In this document: positions 22,025 through 34,422 of the stretch, one piece after another | How the letters are laid out: each line of letters starts with the position of its first letter | Numbering within the stretch: position 1 is the stretch's first letter | Assembly: GCA_015501075.1 (NCBI GenBank) | Contig: JADNYJ010000008.1 | Coordinates: forward strand, 310,001-374,000 | DNA length: 64,000 bases | DNA from: Gymnopilus junonius | Taxonomy: Eukaryota; Basidiomycota; Agaricomycetes; Agaricales; Galerinaceae | Direction: 5' to 3' | The notes under the pieces: model-generated | The model's database searches: none | The model's input: only the letters and a program-made list of their open reading frames with translations | What the model was told of the DNA's origin: nothing | Program-made: the position numbers and the translations under genes

Positions 22025-24679
22025 TAACCCGACTTGAGTAATATACTACTCTAATTCATACTTTATCCAACGAGACGTAACCGGCCACTGGTCGACCCTT
22101 TAGCTTGACTCTGCACCGTCAAGTACTTGACATACAAGTGAAAGTTGTTCTGTTTCATCGTTTGTGTTTCTCTACTCTCTTTTTAGGTTTAAACTGCTTA
22201 GCACCCGCCTCACTGGTACGTTCATATCGTTTTTTCCCCTGAACCTAGTATATTCAAACTGAAATTCCGACACTTAGTACTCACGGCATCCTCACGCCTG
22301 CCCAATATCGTTATGTAACAAGGTGAAACTGTAGTCGGGGCCAAATTTACACCGACGTGCACTGTTACCTAACCTCATAAAGAAGTCCTTCACAATCTGC
22401 GACCCACACTCAGGAATATGGCGCGCCCCGGGCAGCTGGCGGATTTTTGGATTCTGTCGTTAGTTTGCGCATCAAAATGTCCTTCGCTTTGAGCTCGCTC
22501 CCTTCCGTTGATCTCATGACTTCTGAGGCATTGACTTTTTGGTCAAGATTTCCCAATACGCATAAATTCACAATCTACTTCATCAGCCCTTGCTGTAGAA
22601 GCTCATCATAATACTGGTCTCACTGGTCCCGCTATTCCAAACTTGTACACTTTACTGATGGTAGGTGTCAACTCTGTCAAAGAGAATACTTCTATGAAAT
22701 AGCCGACGACGTATCTTAGAGATTCGTCGGCAACAGTAATGTTACCCGTCGGGTCGAGAAAAAATTTCCTGTGGGCGAACAAGGCGGAAGCAAAATGGTC
22801 GCTTTTGGACCCGGGCAAAGCGAGTCGTGTTCAAAGTCCGCGAGTACAAGTCGCACGCGCCGTCTTGGCGCGATCAGTGCGCCACACCCCCTCCTGATGC
22901 CTGACTCGAATGTGCATCATACCTTACAATCCTCGAGGCATAGGTGAAAATGTCATATGAGTATTGTGAAAGGATACTAATTCAATTGTTCAAGATACCG
23001 ATGACCCCGTTCGAGTTTCTGCATCTGTCGATTTCTTTCTAGCAGCCATAATTGGAACAAGGGTCTTAATTCAGTCAGTGGGCCCTTCTCAGGAAAACAT
23101 AACGAAATGCACATCCTATCAAAAGCATATACCACGGCTTAAAAGTAAGATGATCCTTGATCGTCGACGTCATTTCTAATATCGTTGTCTAGAAAGAGGA
23201 TTTCCCTTTGTCTAGATGTTCAACACCTATACTTGTCCCCTTGATCCTGGGGTCAATCAAGTCGCCGATTGACTGATGCTGCCTTAACTTATGTATAGCG
23301 AATCAGCTTTTTCTTCTTCTCGTCTCTGGGAGCTGCATAGGCTGTGCCAAGACTAATGGAGGTCTAGGTCGGGAGGTTGAGCTCTTATCCGGGATTTATA
23401 GCGTCCAGGACACTCTCTCATCGTTAGAGTTAGACGCATATGTATGCACGAGGTAAAGAAGAATTATCGTCATGACAAGTCCCGACTCCCGAAGCAGGCC
23501 CTTGTTCGCACTGGTGAAGTCAATTGGGGAATGTCAAGGAATTAGAGAACGACCTTGTACTTTCTGTCTGTCATATCTCTTCAACTCTTTTATCACTTGT
23601 TCACAAAGGTTATACTATATGCTTGAATACGATTCTCATGGAATCCAAGCATCCAAAACGGAGAATTATTGTTTTTTACCTTATTCCCCCCAGACATTCG
23701 TTCTTCCTCTCCTCCGAACCGACGCCCCACAAATCCTGTCCGCATGTATCATACCCCAAAATTGTGGCTGCCATTAAAGATTCCGTAAATGCAATTCAGA
23801 AAAAGAAAATAAATGGCGATTCAATAAACTAGGATCTGTATCAGAGCGCCGGTAGTACAGGATATGTGGCAACAAGGAAATGAATTATGATTTCATTTGC
23901 GAAAACTAGCGCTTTGATAAGGCGCCATTGCAACTGTATACTGCGTTAGTACATATGTCGGGCTTCATTCTATCTCATCTATCTTGATGAACACCAGGAA
24001 CGGGGAGGTACCTATAATTGGGTGCCCCATTCAAGGATTTCTTGTTATTTTAGACTTTGCACTACTACGATTAGGCCCTTCCATCATTCAATCATTCCAT
24101 GCCGGGCTGGACCTTTCGATCCAGTTGTCCAATGTTTCGCCTCCCGTGCTGGAGAACGCGTCTCCGATGTCTACTAGCGTTCAGCACTAATCCCTCTACC
24201 CGAATATTTTTTTCACCCCGAATTCCTGGAAGCCCGGACAGTGTGAGATAGAGATTATAATTGCGGCTCAAAGGAGAGATCATTAGGGAAGTCACACCCC
24301 AATCTAAGATCATGTGCGCTCTCCGGGCCCGGATGATCGGCTGAGCAAAGTACGCGAAACTTTTCCAGAGAAGGAAAGTATTGTGTACGTACAGCCAGGG
24401 AAGTCGCTATCGACCCTTGGGATTTTTTTGTTGCGATGACCATTCAGAGACCTTATAAGTCTTTGGGTTGCAATGTCCGTTCCGTCCCTTTCCCCCTTCC
24501 TTCCCTTAGGCTCTCCCGACACGACGCTCCTTTCCTTTACACATACGTCCTCCCACATTGATATTACGAATAATCAAGTCCCTCACTACTGCCCTTTTGT
24601 ATAACGCGTCTTTGATAGATTCAGGACGCCTGTGTGTTCTATACCTCACCGATCTGTTGGTGTTCGAGGTCTTGTAGCG
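22025..24679. other. 2.65-kb gene-poor stretch upstream of HMG-box gene
   Basis: No convincing gene is present. The longest frames (101-102 codons at 23472-23832) overlap one another in different phases and lack motifs. No tRNA, CRISPR or obvious transposon ends were seen. The last 300 bp (about 24480-24660) are pyrimidine-rich on the plus strand (TTCCGTCCCTTTCCCCCTT), typical of a fungal core promoter and 5' UTR. The length suggests an extended regulatory region for the transcription factor that follows. Confidence 0.5.
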
Positions 24680-26204
24680 ATGCCAGCTGCGAGGAGAAGA
24701 TCCTCAAAGCAGGGTGAATATTACGGTAAGCGTTAACCGTCCACTTCAACAATAGCGCCTTCTCATAATGCCCGAACAACTCAAGATGATTATGCCTCGA
24801 CGTCCTCTCCGGGAATGGACAATACGAACTTCTCCTTTGCGCCCTACGCGTCAGCGACGAGCTTTGAAAGTCCACGTCCAACAACGGCTTCCGATAACTC
24901 TGCCACGCCCGACTCCCATATGTTCGAGTTCGAAGAGGATTCACTGGACAGTCCTCCAACCGTCATCCATGGCAGGAAGAAGCCAGCAAACTACATACCA
25001 CGACCGCCGAATGCCTTCATTCTTTTCCGTTCTTCATTTATCAAGGGGCGTCATGTCTCCACGGGCGTCGAGACTAACCACAGCACTCTTTCCAAGATCA
25101 TCGGCCTCACATGGCAAAGCCTTCCTGAAGAGGAACGTCAGAAATGGCACGCCCGCGCCAAGGTTGCTCAGGAAGATCACAAACGTCGATTCCCTCAGTA
25201 CACTTTCCGTCCTATCCATAGCAAGCCGCGCGGGAAGGCTCTGGAGAAGAAGAAGCCTCGTGAAGTCGGACTGAACGATCAGAAGCGCTGTGCTAAGATC
25301 GCAGAGCTCTTGGTCTGTGGGAAGAAAGGCAAGGAGCTAGAAGAAGCGGTTCAAGAGTTTGACAAGTACCATGTCCCCGAAATCATTACGCGATTTGAGG
25401 AGCCGATCACCGCTTCTGCGTTTTCTTCGACTGTGTTGAAGATTGAGGCAAATTCTGGGGGCAATTCCTCGCCCACTAGCAAGTCGTCTACTACTGCCTC
25501 GCGCAGATCCAGCCGTCGCACATCTGTTAACATCTCTGAATTATCTCCATCCCCTAGTCCTAGTGCTCCTTCTCTGGTCAATGAGGTGTATACACCACCT
25601 CTCACTCCCTTGGAAGGTCCCTTGTTCATACAACCTGATGTACCACCTCCACTTGTAAGTATCTCCGTAATAGTTCTGATATTCGGAAGCTTCACTAACT
25701 CTGCAAAAATAGGGTTTTGAATCCTTTTCCTTCCCTATGAGCCATACAACACCGGCTCTGCCGCTTGAGGGCAACAACTATGCGCAGGCCGTAAGCCCTC
25801 CTTTTGACCCCGTACCCCATCAGGACTCATCACGGCTGAGCGTCAACACCAATTATCCCAACATGGAAGAATGGACCCAACGCAGCTCACCGATTTCCAA
25901 CTCAACAGGTAGCATGCCGTCAACTCCTCAAATGAGTATCCATTTCCCAGAGCCTTACAACGCCTTCTCTTCCGAGACGCAGCCCAGTTACGCGCCTGTA
26001 CCATTGGACGGAACGTACTGCGATTACTCAAAATACCCACAGGCGTACGCGCCAATTTCAGACGCGACGTATGGTGTCAAGGACATGATGAACGTACCTC
26101 CTGCTTATCCTCTTTTCTACCCTAACACCCATGATGCACCCATGATGCGACAAGACCACGATTTCTCAACTCTCATGGAATCCCTCCACTCATATTCTCT
26201 CTAA
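24680..26204 (+). CDS. HMG-box transcription factor (MATA_HMG/ROX1-like class)
   Basis: The start ATG at 24680 gives a short first exon (MPAARRRSSKQ). A very short intron of about 42 bp (GTGAAT...CAATAG) leads to APSHNARTTQDYASTSSPGM. The HMG box lies at roughly residues 90-165: YIPRPPNAFILFRSSFIKGR, TNHSTLSKIIGLTWQSLPEE, then RQKWHARAKVAQEDHKRRFP. A Ser-rich region follows, then PSPSPSAPSLVNEVYTPPLT. A second intron (about 25655-25711) leads to a Pro/Tyr/Ser-rich tail ending FSTLMESLHSYSL*. It is about 475 residues and intact. The PRPPNAFILFR form is the sequence-specific type that bends DNA and regulates mating, sexual development or hypoxia genes in fungi; which of these applies cannot be told from sequence alone. 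Confidence 0.85.
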
Positions 26205-26714
26205 ATTCGGAGGCACCACAGTCTCGTCCATCCGTTTATGTTTCGTTCAGACGCCGGTGCGCTCGGATGCCAGTTGTGTCTTATTGTTATTTTCATTTAA
26301 TTTCGGATGGATTAAACCTTAACATGGATACCTACACATTCGTTCGTTAGACTAACTTCTCGGATTTAATACTGAGGTTGTAATACTGTACTCACCCCAC
26401 TATGCTTCCTTTGCGGTCATTTTGTGCAACGTCCTTCCCTGTCTCTAAGCAAACAGGCCTAATCAAGTCGAACTACCAAAAATGTTCAGCACCCGTTGCC
26501 TTGGAATCTGGGTGCTGTGCCAAAGATTACTAGATGACTTTATGACAGCGGGATGAACGGCCGCCGGTCAGTGGGGCTTCAGGGACTGGGAAGCGGACAC
26601 CTTAGGGGTAACAGGTCCAGCGCCCGAGAGTTAAGTGACTGATGAAATCTTTATTTGAAGGGCCAACGATTATTATGAATCCGACTACGTTACCATCAAA
26701 GAAGAGGAAGAGGA
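26205..26714. other. 3' region between convergent genes
   Basis: These are the 3' flanks of the HMG-box gene and the permease gene. No open frame or repeat of note was seen. Confidence 0.45.
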
Positions 26715-28932
26715 CTAAGCAGTACTAGCTTTCTCAATTTGTGACGGAGGAGCTTCATGTTTTGCTGCAAAGTCCGGGTTGGTGTGGACTGGGCCGGAGA
26801 ATCGATGACGTCCCCAAAGCAACCAAGTAAATCCGACGATGAGGAAAATCCCTCCAACCGAGACTATGGCATAGTTCATATTTGACTGATTGACAGGGTG
26901 CGCCGTTGGCAAGATGAATAAAACACAGATAAAGACTGTAAACTGTGAGCGACGAAGGGGCATTACTATAAGCATTACACAAATCACAGAACGTAAGAAA
27001 GGATGACATACAGCAAAGCTGGCGATATTAATGGCATGCGACCACTTTCCTAAGTGAAATGGTCCCCGTTCCTTCATTCTGTAGATAGGATCCATCAATC
27101 ACATTCTTTCGGCAGGCGATTGACAAGACATACGCTGACGGCCAAAAGACGCGAATGACGATTGGCTGGAGGTATCCTAACATCACAGATATAGCTGCAG
27201 AGGACAGGATTGCGTTGAACTGACGGAAACAAGTTTGGCTCAGTGATAATGAGATACTTCAATGTTCTTACCGCAATGATAGAGCCAATATAGGCACAAG
27301 AGATCACGCAGCCAATAAAGACTGAAAGCCATACTCCCAAAAAAGGAGCTTGGAAGCGATTTAAAAACATGAACTGGCGTTTGAATGGCAGTGCATTATC
27401 CCTGGCTAGTGCGTAGAAAAGCCTGGAGCTTGCAGTAAAGGCAGTTGCTGCCGCCATAAATTGAGCCAAACCGATGACAACGATGCACATGAGTGACAAC
27501 CTTTTCCCAACAGCATCGAAATATAGTTGGGCGATCGGGATGGCATATGACGTCGCCTGAACCCGAGCAATGCTTTGCACTGAAAAAAGGAGAGCAAGCA
27601 TATACGCCAGTCCAATAATCCAGGAGCCAACGATACTGCCAACGACGGCAACCGGTGCGAGAAATTCAGCACGCCGAGCCTCTTCAGCTACCTGGGCAGC
27701 AGTTTCACAACCTTCCAAGGTATAAACAGCCTAAGATCCATATGAATATGTCATGATGCAGATTGTTTGATGTGAACTTGCCTGAAGGAACCCAAGGAGA
27801 ACGACAAAGCCTTCTGAAGTCCAGCCTGTGAAGCTAAGTACGATTTATATCAGCGCGTGATGACATGGGAGAGAAAGCTCGGCCATACTTCTCATAATCG
27901 GTGAAGACAAACGCGGCTGAATTCTAGAAGACAGTTTAGCTTGAACAAAAGGACGAGGTCGTTTTAGATACAGATAACAAACCTTTTCAGGCGCCTTTAC
28001 AAGCAGCGTAATCACAAGGACAAAGGTCCCTCCTACTGTCCACCATACATTGAAAGAGCTCATCCGGCCAATGGCCTTAGTACCAATAGTGTTTAGAAGC
28101 CCAGAAATCAGGTTGATTCCCCATGCGATGGCAGTAATTTCTACCCTCGAAAGAGTTATTTGCTGTCCTATTTCGATTAAAGACGCAATATAGAGAGCAA
28201 CACTTCCGCAAAATGATTAGCCAATGTTATGGAGTAGAGAAAACCACATATTACCTCAAATTTCCGGACGTTCCTGTCAGTACCATCGCTATGGTGTATA
28301 TCCATCCTGTGCAAACTAAACATAGGTTAAGTATTTAGATACCATGTCGCGAATTAAACATACATCCTAGAGCTGGCATATCGGGTTTCATTTTACACAC
28401 CCAGAAATATAGGCCTCCCATAGTAGGGCTTGTAAGTGTATCTTTTCAGTCGTTTATTTCATACCAAATTTCGGCGACATACTATGCGCTGCATATCTCC
28501 GCCAAGCTTAAAGCTATGAACAACATAAACAAGGAACAAATCTACAGGAAGACTATCAGCTTCGCTTGCATGAAAAATCCACAATTGAAATACGCACATT
28601 CCAGCCCCAGAAAAGCCCTGGAATCCGTAAGTAATTATTCAAGCATGAAGGGTATATCCGAAGAACGCACCGAGAGGACCTCCTGAGAAAAGCCCTGTTT
28701 GAAAAGCACTGCTCATCCCAGTCAAAATGCCTATGGCACAGAATGACATTCCGAGGACCCCGAAGAAGGACATCTCTCTGCGGAACTCGACGTGATAACC
28801 CAGCTCCAGCAAGCGTTTGTTGGATTCGTAGTTATCATCGACGAGAGACTTATCTCCCGGCAATTCCTGAACAAATGTGTCCTGTCCATTCCTGCTACCC
28901 CACATGTCCTTCGTCGTCCGAGCGTTGGCCAT
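26715..28932 (-). CDS. APC-superfamily permease (amino acid / choline, UGA4-HNM1-like)
   Basis: The start at 28932 gives MANARTTKDMWGSRNGQDTF. After the cytosolic N-terminus comes FRREMSFFGVLGMSFCAIGI, the conserved TM1 of eukaryotic amino-acid permeases. About a dozen short introns all join in phase: GLFWGWN, ALSLAEICSAYPTMGGLYFW, GTSGNLS, FTGWTSEGFVVLLGFLQAVY, TLEGCETAAQVAEEARRAEF, ATAFTASSRLFYALARDNAL, KERGPFHLGKWSHAINIASF and PTAHPVNQSNMNYAIVSVGG. The tail is hydrophilic and ends EKASTA*. The protein is about 520 residues with twelve expected helices, normal for the family, and intact. Relatives import GABA, choline or amino acids by proton symport at the plasma or vacuolar membrane. The substrate is not assignable here. 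Confidence 0.85.
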
Positions 28933-30510
28933 TGAGGTTTCGGTATTTTGGGCAAGGGCTGCTATTCCGATCTTCCAAAACCCAAAGCTCGGAATGGCTT
29001 AAAGGCAAAAATGGCACGACCGACACTCTTATAAGCATGGGAACTTGGATGTGGATCACATTGGCAATTTGGCAAGATAAGCGGAAGCCGCAATCATAAG
29101 GGTCACGGTTTGGGCCCAATTTAAACCCTTGAAAGGATAGTGTTGAGACTTGAGTAGCGTATTTGGCAAGGAGCTCCAATAATTTGCTAACTCACCTTTT
29201 TGGCAGATTGAATTTGAGTCTAGATATTAAATTCAAGTGTGTATACAGTGAAGACTGATTTTGAAAAACTGAATTGACAACAAGGAAAGAAACTGCGCAG
29301 AATTTGAATCGTGAGCGCATCAGACTCGGATCGGTCCGGCGGACCTACTATTCCGCCAGACCCCCATCCTTGTCACTTGTGGACTGTTGTCAACTTATCG
29401 CCATCTACAGAAAGCTTGTTTGCCTTCGCTTGTACTAAGTACCAGTGGAAGTGTTTACTTTTTAATTGCCTTCTCATGATCATGGACTTACAACAGTTCA
29501 ACATAACTAAGTACTCTGACGGCCCGACTTCCATGTGCAATCTGCAGGCAGCATTCACTTCTAAAGAATCCAACGACAAACTTACGCATTTTCTTCCATA
29601 TCATCGTCCTTCTGGCCGCCTATTTTTCTTTCTCGATCATGATCGACTTGATCAAGGAGGATATGACATGCATCATTCTCTCTCATCTCTCGCAATATCC
29701 ACTGCTCTCGGGTTCTGAAACAATACCTATCTGACAAGTAGTTAATGCTATTCTGTGCCTCTGTGGTCACTGACTGACAAGCTAATAGGTGATTCGGCGG
29801 CTTCAAAGTGCCATTTATTGAGGCGTAATATATCCAAGACTGGGATCAGCACAGCCATTTTGACCATGAGGCAAATATCCAAGTTCTGTAGGTCATATGT
29901 CATGTCCATCTTTTTGTTCAACGTTGTTGAGTAAGTCAGTGCTATCCTTCCGTCATGCAGGATTACCTACAAGTCATTCAATTATTCTTGAATGCACTAG
30001 GAATGTGGATTGATACCAGAGTCAAGAAGCATGACTGGACATATCTGATGCTTATCCTGATGCGTATCCTGTCAAGTTGTAACTCTTGACGCTGATGGGA
30101 GGACAGAGCGCTGAGAAAGCTACTCTAAATGATTGGCTGATCATCTGCAGTTGCAGATTTATATGCTTTATTTGTGAAATGCTCTGCACTCTAATCAAAC
30201 GGTCGCAAAACTTCTGCCTTTGAAAGCATCATGAGACACTGAACCGGATGACCTTGATGAGTATCATTTATTGAGTTGCTGCGTCACTCTAATTTTGCGG
30301 GCTTTAAGCTGGCTTATACACCCGTACGGATATGCCTCATTGCCTTTTTCACCCAATTATGGTGATTTCCGTCTACTCCGCTAACCAACCAGAGTGTCCA
30401 ATGGCAGTCGATGGAAATCATGCCAAGCATTGAAGCAATATATAATATTCCATCCTTGCTACTTGAAGGTGCCTGACGAGTTATTCAGCGCCCACTCTTG
30501 TTTTATCGAA
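28933..30510. other. 1.6-kb intergenic region between divergent permease and DUF6533 genes
   Basis: No supported gene. A 135-codon plus-strand frame at 29311 starts at GTG, shows no motif and is probably chance. AT-rich stretches occur around 29830-30250. No terminal repeats were noticed. Confidence 0.45.
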
Positions 30511-32045
30511 ATGCCGCCTCCCATTCCACCAGCTTCCGGAGGTGTACCTACCATACCTCACGACGCACTGATTGCACAAAAGCAAGGGCAGGCCGTCTTG
30601 ATTTGGGCCATCGGAGCGTTAGTTGATCCATCCTTTATCCGAGTCGGTTCCGACGTTTTGTTTTTGACCTAACGTTTTGGCAGATTCTGTATCTTCGGCT
30701 GGGAGTGGCTTCTGTGCCTTCCTAAAGAATATCAACGGATCTGGATGAAACCAATAAATGTGAGTTTATCCTATAACTAATGTTGGTTGTTTTATTCTGA
30801 TTGATATGTTTTTTAGGCTTCTAGCATTCTATACATCAGTGCGTATGGTTCTCAGACTATTTCTGGCCCATCCGACTAGCACTTAATAATAGTCAACCGG
30901 TACTTTGGCCTTCTTCAGTGAGATAGACGTTATCGATAGAGAGAGGTCAAAATGCTAAGTATATTTTCAGACTATCCTTCGTTATTACTCTGGTTGCAAA
31001 CGCCTGGAGTCCCACAGCATGCAAACGTGCGTTCGGTTTTGGTTCCTCCTTTGGAGCCTCACAATTTTTGCAGATGTATTTTTCTTTGAGCCCGTTGGCG
31101 CCTTGATATCTACGGTCCTCTCTCAGATGATTTTGGGAAGTCGAGTATATGCCGTACGCGTTACTTTCTACTATGTTCTTGGTCCCTGTTAAGACAATTC
31201 GGACCATGCAGATTTTTGGGCAAAGTAAAGTTGTGGGCGCCATTCTTAGTGGGACCCTCTTGGTAGAGATTGTTATTGGCGGGATATCAATTAGCACTAC
31301 CCATCCACGACTGGCTGTTCCTGGATCTACCGTCTCTCAGCCTCCATGTGGTGCTGTTATGGGCCCTTTTGGGTGGTTGGTCGCTTTCTGGGTAAGGGAT
31401 TCTAGCTTTGAAGTTGATATGACCATTTATTAATCATGCGTACAGTCAATCCCTTTGTTTTACGATACCCTTACATTTTTGTAAGCTTTTCTATAATCAT
31501 TTCACTGACTGACTTACCGTCCTGCTTTTCTTCAGATTCACGGCCTGGAAAGCTTACGAGTTTTGGAAAAAAGAAGTCAACACACCCTTGTTCGACATCA
31601 TCTGGCGGGACGGTCTTCTGTATTTTTTCGCCATCTTCACGATGAACGCTGCCAATGTTGTCATCTTCCTCACTGTACCCGAGGCCCTTCGAGCAGTGAA
31701 TCTAACGTAGAATCTGTCTTTCTTTTTATGTCACTGAAATTTACTGAATCAAATTTTACCTCCAGACCTACACTCATCTTGGAAGTCATTTTGTCGTGTA
31801 GATTTGTCCTCAACCTTAGAGAAGCGCATAGCCTATCCGTGTCGGGTTCGCAGTCATCACAACGGAAATGGACTGCCTATAATTCCAGAGCACCGGTCAC
31901 TAAGTCCCAAGGCACTTCATTAGGCCAGGAAGATATCATCCCCTTCGGATCAACATCACTAAGGCTGCAACCCATGCATAGTGGTAGAGCTCGCGGCGAA
32001 GATATTCCTTACGCTGATGTGAAGGTTCAGCCATGGAGTTCGTAA
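30511..32045 (+). CDS. DUF6533-domain seven-helix membrane protein, tandem copy 1
   Basis: The start at 30511 gives MPPPIPPASGGVPTIPHDAL, matching the start of the neighbouring paralogue. The DUF6533 core is FCIFGWEWLLCLPKEYQRIW followed by VNRYFGLLQ. Later helices include FFFEPVGALISTVLSQMILG, VVGAILSGTLLVEIVIGGIS and VMGPFGWLVAFW. They are followed by AYEFWKKEVNTPLFDIIWRD and LTVPEALRAVNL, then a disordered cytosolic tail. About nine short introns join in phase, including a 47-bp one (GTGCGT...TTGCAG) at about 31028-31074 that could be mistaken for a frameshift. It is about 330 residues and intact. The family is Agaricomycete-expanded with no known function; the topology resembles a GPCR. 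Confidence 0.75.
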
Positions 32046-32561
32046 TGAATTTCTTTTACCCTTTTCTATTATTTAGCGTCGAAGAAGTAATATTCGTAAC
32101 TTGTTTTTAGTAATCGTTGCGAGAAAGTAAATTATTGGCTGCAGTGTAACGGATGTACCGACTCGGATTGGGAGACCACTGACAAGGATGAATCCAGAGC
32201 TAAAATATTCTCGGATCAGTTGTACAGATACTATGTGTGCCCTAGCATGAAATCGTCGTGGGTGAAAATAAATACCAGGTCTGTCATGAATGAGGGGAGT
32301 CGATGCGCACAGAGAAGGATTAGATTTGGGTCAGGCTGAGGCACAAGGGGTCAAGCACGGAAATAGACGACATGCCATTGGATTTATCATTGTTGTGCGG
32401 GCTTCCCTTTACGTTCGGCCATGATGACCTCCGTTCTCTCCGCTACTATCCAGGGAACTTGATTCTCCATTGGCGCCGCAAGGGATGACATAGTCCGTAT
32501 AAATACCCCCTACTTTCAATGTTCCGAGGTTTCTTTTTCACCCTCTTCCCCGGTCGGCAAA
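32046..32561. promoter_or_regulatory. Promoter region of DUF6533 copy 2 with TATA box
   Basis: A TATAAATA box lies at 32498-32505, 57 bp before the ATG of copy 2. The remaining stretch holds the 3' flank of copy 1 and no gene. Confidence 0.5.
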
Positions 32562-34088
32562 ATGGCACCTCCTATCATGCAGACTTCTGGATCTACAATA
32601 CCTCATGAAGCCTTAGTTCAACAGAAGCAGGGGCAAGCTATCATGATTTGGACCATCGGAGCGTCAGTTGTTGGTTTATAGTTCTTCCGACGTGTATTTA
32701 ACGTTCCCTGCAGATTTTGCATCTTCGGTTGGGAATGGCTTTTATGCCTTCCTAAGGAATATCAACGGATCTGGAAGCGACCAATGAATGTAGTCTTGCG
32801 TTGTTACTGCTGTCCTATCCTTGGATCTGATAAATTGGTTCTAGGCTTCTAGCGTTCTCTATATCAGTGCGTCCGAATATCCTGACTATGCTTATTGTTC
32901 CCGTTGATTAGGCAATTGGCACTTAACAGTCAACCGATATTTTGGGCTCCTTCAGTAAGACAATATTCAAAGAGTCAGAAGCAAATTCATATGAATTGAT
33001 CTTAGGCTTACTTTTGTAGTCACTCTTAACGCAAATGCATGGAGCCCTGCAGCATGCAAACGTGGGTTTCGCATTACTTTTATCATCATCCGGCGTCATC
33101 AACTTCTTTGTAGATGTGTTCTATTTTGAACCTGTGGGCGCTTTAATATCTACTGTCATTTCCCAAATAATTTTAGGTAGTCGAGTATATGCTGTACGTC
33201 AGATCAGCATCTTTTCTCTCTCTCTCTAAAATGGTCTAACCTTCCAGATTTTTGCACGAAACAAGGCTGTGGGTGCTGTCCTAGGAGGAACGCTTCTCGC
33301 AGAAGTTGTTATTGGTGGAATATCAATCAGCACTACTCATCCACCGCTACTAGCCATGGCTGCTTCTGGAACCCCTGGCTCTCGGCCACCATGCTCCGCC
33401 GTCATGGGGCCGTTTGGGTGGCTAGTTGCTTTCTGGGTAAGAAAGCCTGACCTGGGATACTCTGCAGCTGATAAATTAATCTTACAACAGTCTATACCAT
33501 TAGTTTACGACACACTCACCTTCATGTAAGTTCTTCCACGCACAATGTCTTGGTCAGCGACTTAGTTTTTTTTGTCACTGAAGGTTTACAACTTGGAAGG
33601 CTTATGAATTTTGGAAAGCAGAAGTCGACACTCCTCTGTTTTCCATCATCTGGCGGGATGGTCTTCTATACTTCTTCGCAATCTTCTCAATGAATTTGAC
33701 GAACGTGATCATCTTCCTGAGTGTCCCGCCGGCCCTTCGTGCGGTAAACCTGTCGTAGGTTCCAAGCAACCACTCCTCACTGCGTGTCGTTGACTTGAAG
33801 CTAATTTTTAGAGCTACCCTCGTACTAGAAGTTATTTTATCCTGTAGACTTATCCTCAATCTGAGAGGCGCACCCAGTCTCTCAGTCTCTAATTCGCAGG
33901 TGTCCCAACCAAAAGGCAGCGCCAACAATTCGAAGATGCCATTCAACAGATCTCATGTTGCCCTCGCTGATCAGGAAGACGTCGGCCCTGTCGAAACGGC
34001 ATCAGTGAGGCTGGAACCTGTGCGGGGTGGAAGGGCTAAAGACGATTCCTCCTGCATGGAAATGAAAGTACGGCCCTGGAATCCGTGA
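32562..34088 (+). CDS. DUF6533-domain seven-helix membrane protein, tandem copy 2
   Basis: The start at 32562 gives MAPPIMQTSGSTIPHEALVQ, collinear with copy 1. The DUF6533 core FCIFGWEWLLCLPKEYQRIW is identical over 20 residues, followed by NRYFGLLQ, then FYFEPVGALISTVISQIILG, AVGAVLGGTLLAEVVIGGIS and VMGPFGWLVAFW. The FWKAEVDTPLFSIIWRDGLL and LSVPPALRAVNL blocks come next. Every intron position matches copy 1, including a 52-bp intron (GTGGGT...TTGTAG) at about 33062-33113. The tail differs most, as expected after duplication. The gene is intact and carries its own TATA box. Function unknown; a membrane receptor-like role is only inferred from topology. Confidence 0.75.
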
Positions 34089-34422
34089 TATATTCCTTTG
34101 TCGTTCTAGTCCTTTTACTGGACGACCTTCCGTTGTTCAAGGAGCCAAGACAACTGTAATGTATAGCTATATAATTCTGAGTACTGATTTCAAAGATAAT
34201 AAATTATTGGTAAAAGAAAAGATATAACAGAAGGCCAGAAGAGTGGCAAAGGGACGTCCTGAGCATCGGAGGTACTATTCCGACGCAGCCCTGTCTGCAT
34301 TGAGCAACTGCAAAGACCTTTGGCATGCAGGTATCACGTATATGACAAATTACTGCCACTACTGTAAAAGGACGAGAACGACGTTCGAAAGACGGAATTG
34401 CATATGGCCTAGGCACTGAGAG
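34089..34422. other. 3' region between convergent genes
   Basis: Short convergent 3' flanks of DUF6533 copy 2 and Trs65. No feature seen. Confidence 0.45.

Noticed and set aside
23472..23832. Two overlapping plus-strand frames of about 100 codons
   Set aside because: They overlap in different phases, show no motif and lack intron or promoter context; likely chance.
29311..29718. 135-codon plus-strand frame
   Set aside because: It begins at GTG, has no ATG start and no recognisable motif.
31020..33120. Apparent frameshift at the same place in both DUF6533 copies (after ACK)
   Set aside because: Introns with good borders (GTGCGT...TTGCAG, 47 bp; GTGGGT...TTGTAG, 52 bp) restore phase in both copies.
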